This document shows positions 62,041-64,000 of a DNA stretch of 64,000 nt, in pieces; positions within the stretch are counted from its first letter, which is position 1; each line of letters opens with the position of its first letter. This stretch comes from CAWAMR01 sp963783095 (lineage in GTDB: Bacteria > Planctomycetota > Planctomycetia > Gemmatales > Gemmataceae): assembly GCA_963783095.1 (NCBI GenBank), contig CAWAMR010000008.1, positions 310,001 through 374,000 on the forward strand, in the 5' to 3' direction. The notes below the pieces were generated by a model. That model had not been told where the DNA came from. It saw only the letters and a program-made list of their open reading frames with translations, and did no database searches. The translations under genes and the position numbers were made by a program.

Positions 62041-64000
62041 TACTCGACATTCAGTCTTTCGATGAAGTCTTCGTAGTCCTTTTTCTGTTTCTTTTCCAAG
62101 GAAACCTTCTCCGTGAGTTGGGCCTGAACTTTCTCGATCGCAGTTTCTTCTTTGTCGAGTTTATTCAGATACCGCTTGTGGAGATCGGAGCCTGGCGGCA
62201 GCTTGTCGAGGTTCACGCGGAGCCGGGCTTGCTCCTCGTTGATGTCCTTCACTTGTGTCCGCAGCTCCTTCAAAGTCGATGAGGTTTGATAGAGCGCATC
62301 GCGGAGCGAGTAGCCTTTCTTCAGTTGCTCCTTCACCGCATTGCTCGGAATGGGGCTGCTCGTCAACTCTTTGAGCCTATCTTCGCTCAAGTTGTCGATG
62401 AGTTCCCGCTTGGGAATCGTCCGTTCCTCGCTTACTTCCTGCTTGACCACCTGATTGGGCTTGGCCTTGAGCGTGAAGCGGTGTTTGATGCCTGCGGCCT
62501 CGATCGGCTTGTCCTTGCCGACGAAACCCCAATTGGGTCGAACCAGGTGATCCAGTTCGAAGGTGCGTTCGACGTCGCCCAGGTTGCGCAGGTGATACGA
62601 CACGGTTTCCTGCTGCTTGCTGGTCGTCATCACGTCGCCCTTGACGAACTTGGCACTCATCAACTCTTCCGGATGCGTCTTCTTGACGAACCACATCTCG
62701 AACCCAAGGGCGGTGACGTAGCGCTGTTGGGGCAGATCGTTGGTTCCCGGTCGCGGCGGCGGTGTTCCCTCAACGGTCAGGAGCGGGAATGTTTCGGGTT
62801 TTGAATCCTTTAACTCTTCCATGAGTTGTCTTGAAACGGTGGCCCCTTTCGCCAATGCGAGCTTGATGCAATACCGTTGCGCGTTGTCGGCGTCGGGCTT
62901 GATATCGTCGAGCAACTTGCGTTCCTTGGCAACTACGTGTTCCAGATAGACGGTTCGATCGACATCGGCACGGTTGCGGATGTAGTAGGTGGTCGAGCGG
63001 CGATCCTTGTGGGTCACGCGCAATTGTTCGACCGTTTGACGGGTAGGAGGAGTCCAGGGGACGTTTGTTTGGACTGCTCGGCCTTGCTGAGGCACGGCCT
63101 CACGCGCCGGCTGTGGTGCGGCGGATTCACCGATGAATTGCACCGTAAACGTGTCTTCGGGCCGGCGTTGATTGTCGGTCCAAACATCGAGGCCGAGCGT
63201 TGTGGCGAAGCCGGTCCAGTCGGTTTGACGGGTTGACTGGAACGGATCGATACGCGGCAGTTCCTCGCTGACTTCGTATTTCACCAACTCACCGGGTTTC
63301 ACCTCGACTGCGAAGCGATACAAGTCGCGCGTGCGCTCGATCGGCTTCTCGGCTTCGCCCGTCTTCCAGGCGTCCTTATCGTTCTTATCCTTGAACTGAC
63401 TCACTTTGCGGGCATCGGCAAAGCTCCAACCCGTCCGGACCTGCTGCTCCAACACCACCCTGCGAGTTTCCGGCGAACGATTCTTCACGACATAAGTTCG
63501 CGTTTGACGGAGCTTGTACTGAACGGTCAATAGCCCGTTTTCGACTTTGACCGTCATCTCGGGGCCGGGGATCACTTTGTCGAACGGCTTCACTTCGGTT
63601 CCGGTGTCGATCGCGTAGCTGATGTACCGTTCTTCGCCAGGCTGCAAATCGGCGATTCGGGCGTCGCCGGAGTAATGGGAATCGTCATAAACGGCGATCG
63701 GCCCGGACATCAGCGATTGCTTGCTGTTGTTCTTGATCTTCATGCCGAGGAGCGGATTCTTCGGATGAACGCGCTCGTTATAGATGCTCACCCGGGTCGC
63801 TTCGATAGGCTGCTCCAACACCGGGATCATCGCCGATTGTTGCCGGGGCAAGCTGACTTTTTCTTCGATGACGTAGCGGGCGGGATTGCCGAGTTCCTCA
63901 GCGGTCAAGGCGGCCTCGATCAATTCTTGATCGGTATTGGTCAGAATGCTACCGACCTGTTTCGCCATTTGCTGGGCTTTTAGTTGACTAGCCCTGTTAT
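62040..64000 (-). CDS. DUF4139-like protein, 5' end outside window
   Basis: The frame stays open to the right edge beyond the ATG at 63968, so the protein is N-terminally incomplete (at least 653 residues visible). EELGNPARYVIEEKVSLPRQ followed by IPVLEQPIEATRVSIYN matches the DUF4139 C-terminal domain, which is rich in beta strands. Repeated segments (TVEQLRVTHKDRRSTTYYIR, QQETVSYHLRNLGDVERTFE) suggest several similar beta domains. The end is a coiled coil (QVKDINEEQARLRVNLDKLP; EKVQAQLTEKVSLEKKQKKD). Function unknown, probably exported. Confidence 0.7.
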   Translation of the reverse strand, partial: NRASQLKAQQMAKQVGSILTNTDQELIEAALTAEELGNPARYVIEEKVSLPRQQSAMIPVLEQPIEATRVSIYNERVHPKNPLLGMKIKNNSKQSLMSGPIAVYDDSHYSGDARIADLQPGEERYISYAIDTGTEVKPFDKVIPGPEMTVKVENGLLTVQYKLRQTRTYVVKNRSPETRRVVLEQQVRTGWSFADARKVSQFKDKNDKDAWKTGEAEKPIERTRDLYRFAVEVKPGELVKYEVSEELPRIDPFQSTRQTDWTGFATTLGLDVWTDNQRRPEDTFTVQFIGESAAPQPAREAVPQQGRAVQTNVPWTPPTRQTVEQLRVTHKDRRSTTYYIRNRADVDRTVYLEHVVAKERKLLDDIKPDADNAQRYCIKLALAKGATVSRQLMEELKDSKPETFPLLTVEGTPPPRPGTNDLPQQRYVTALGFEMWFVKKTHPEELMSAKFVKGDVMTTSKQQETVSYHLRNLGDVERTFELDHLVRPNWGFVGKDKPIEAAGIKHRFTLKAKPNQVVKQEVSEERTIPKRELIDNLSEDRLKELTSSPIPSNAVKEQLKKGYSLRDALYQTSSTLKELRTQVKDINEEQARLRVNLDKLPPGSDLHKRYLNKLDKEETAIEKVQAQLTEKVSLEKKQKKDYEDFIERLNVE

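Overview
The window looks like a chromosomal piece of a planctomycete, probably Gemmataceae-like. This rests on family content, not on an rRNA gene, since none is present. The typical content includes two DUF1501 proteins with Tat-like leaders, a DUF3500 protein, a DUF2330 protein, a DUF4058-like gene, a secreted protein with pre-peptidase-type repeats, a CxxCH plus WD40 protein, and zinc-ribbon/transmembrane/WD40 architectures. No tRNA, rRNA, CRISPR array or complete insertion sequence was recognised.

Region by region: 1-12 kb holds a TPR protein, a WD40 protein, DUF2330, two DUF1501 proteins, a cupin, DUF3500 and thioredoxin reductase. 11.7-12.8 kb is a RES-Xre toxin-antitoxin pair. 12.9-16.6 kb holds a secreted D-aminoacylase-type amidohydrolase and membrane or small proteins. 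16.8-23.3 kb carries carB, a ClpS-like adaptor, a TIM-barrel isomerase and a RelE/ParE-like cassette. 23.8-41.5 kb is a non-ribosomal peptide synthetase (NRPS) locus. 41.5-45.4 kb is an accessory stretch with two group II intron 3'-end relics, an SDR, a nucleotidyltransferase-like protein and small membrane proteins. 45.6-64 kb returns to core-type genes (PPC-type protein, cytochrome/WD40, hom, secA, manA, pxpA/pxpC, a DUF4139-like protein) plus a SUKH-domain protein.

The main system is the NRPS locus. NRPS1 reads C-A-NMT-PCP-C-A-PCP-C-A-PCP-C. It overlaps by ATGA with NRPS2, which reads A-NMT-PCP-E. A stand-alone thioesterase follows. Four adenylation domains have nearly the same ten-residue specificity signature, two carry embedded N-methyltransferases, and neither protein has a terminal TE. 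Domain subtypes allow two module orders: collinear (NRPS1 then NRPS2, as a split last module), or NRPS2 acting first like a GrsA/TycA-type initiator that feeds the D-accepting-type first C domain of NRPS1. In the second order the terminal C domain would release the product.

Many conserved genes, including secA, carB, trxB and hom, are broken by one-base shifts, often in short homopolymers, with good homology continuing on both sides. I read these as sequencing or assembly errors, so I annotate whole genes across them rather than pseudogenes. The exact protein sequences near each shift are unreliable. All assignments are from reading the sequence; no database search was run.
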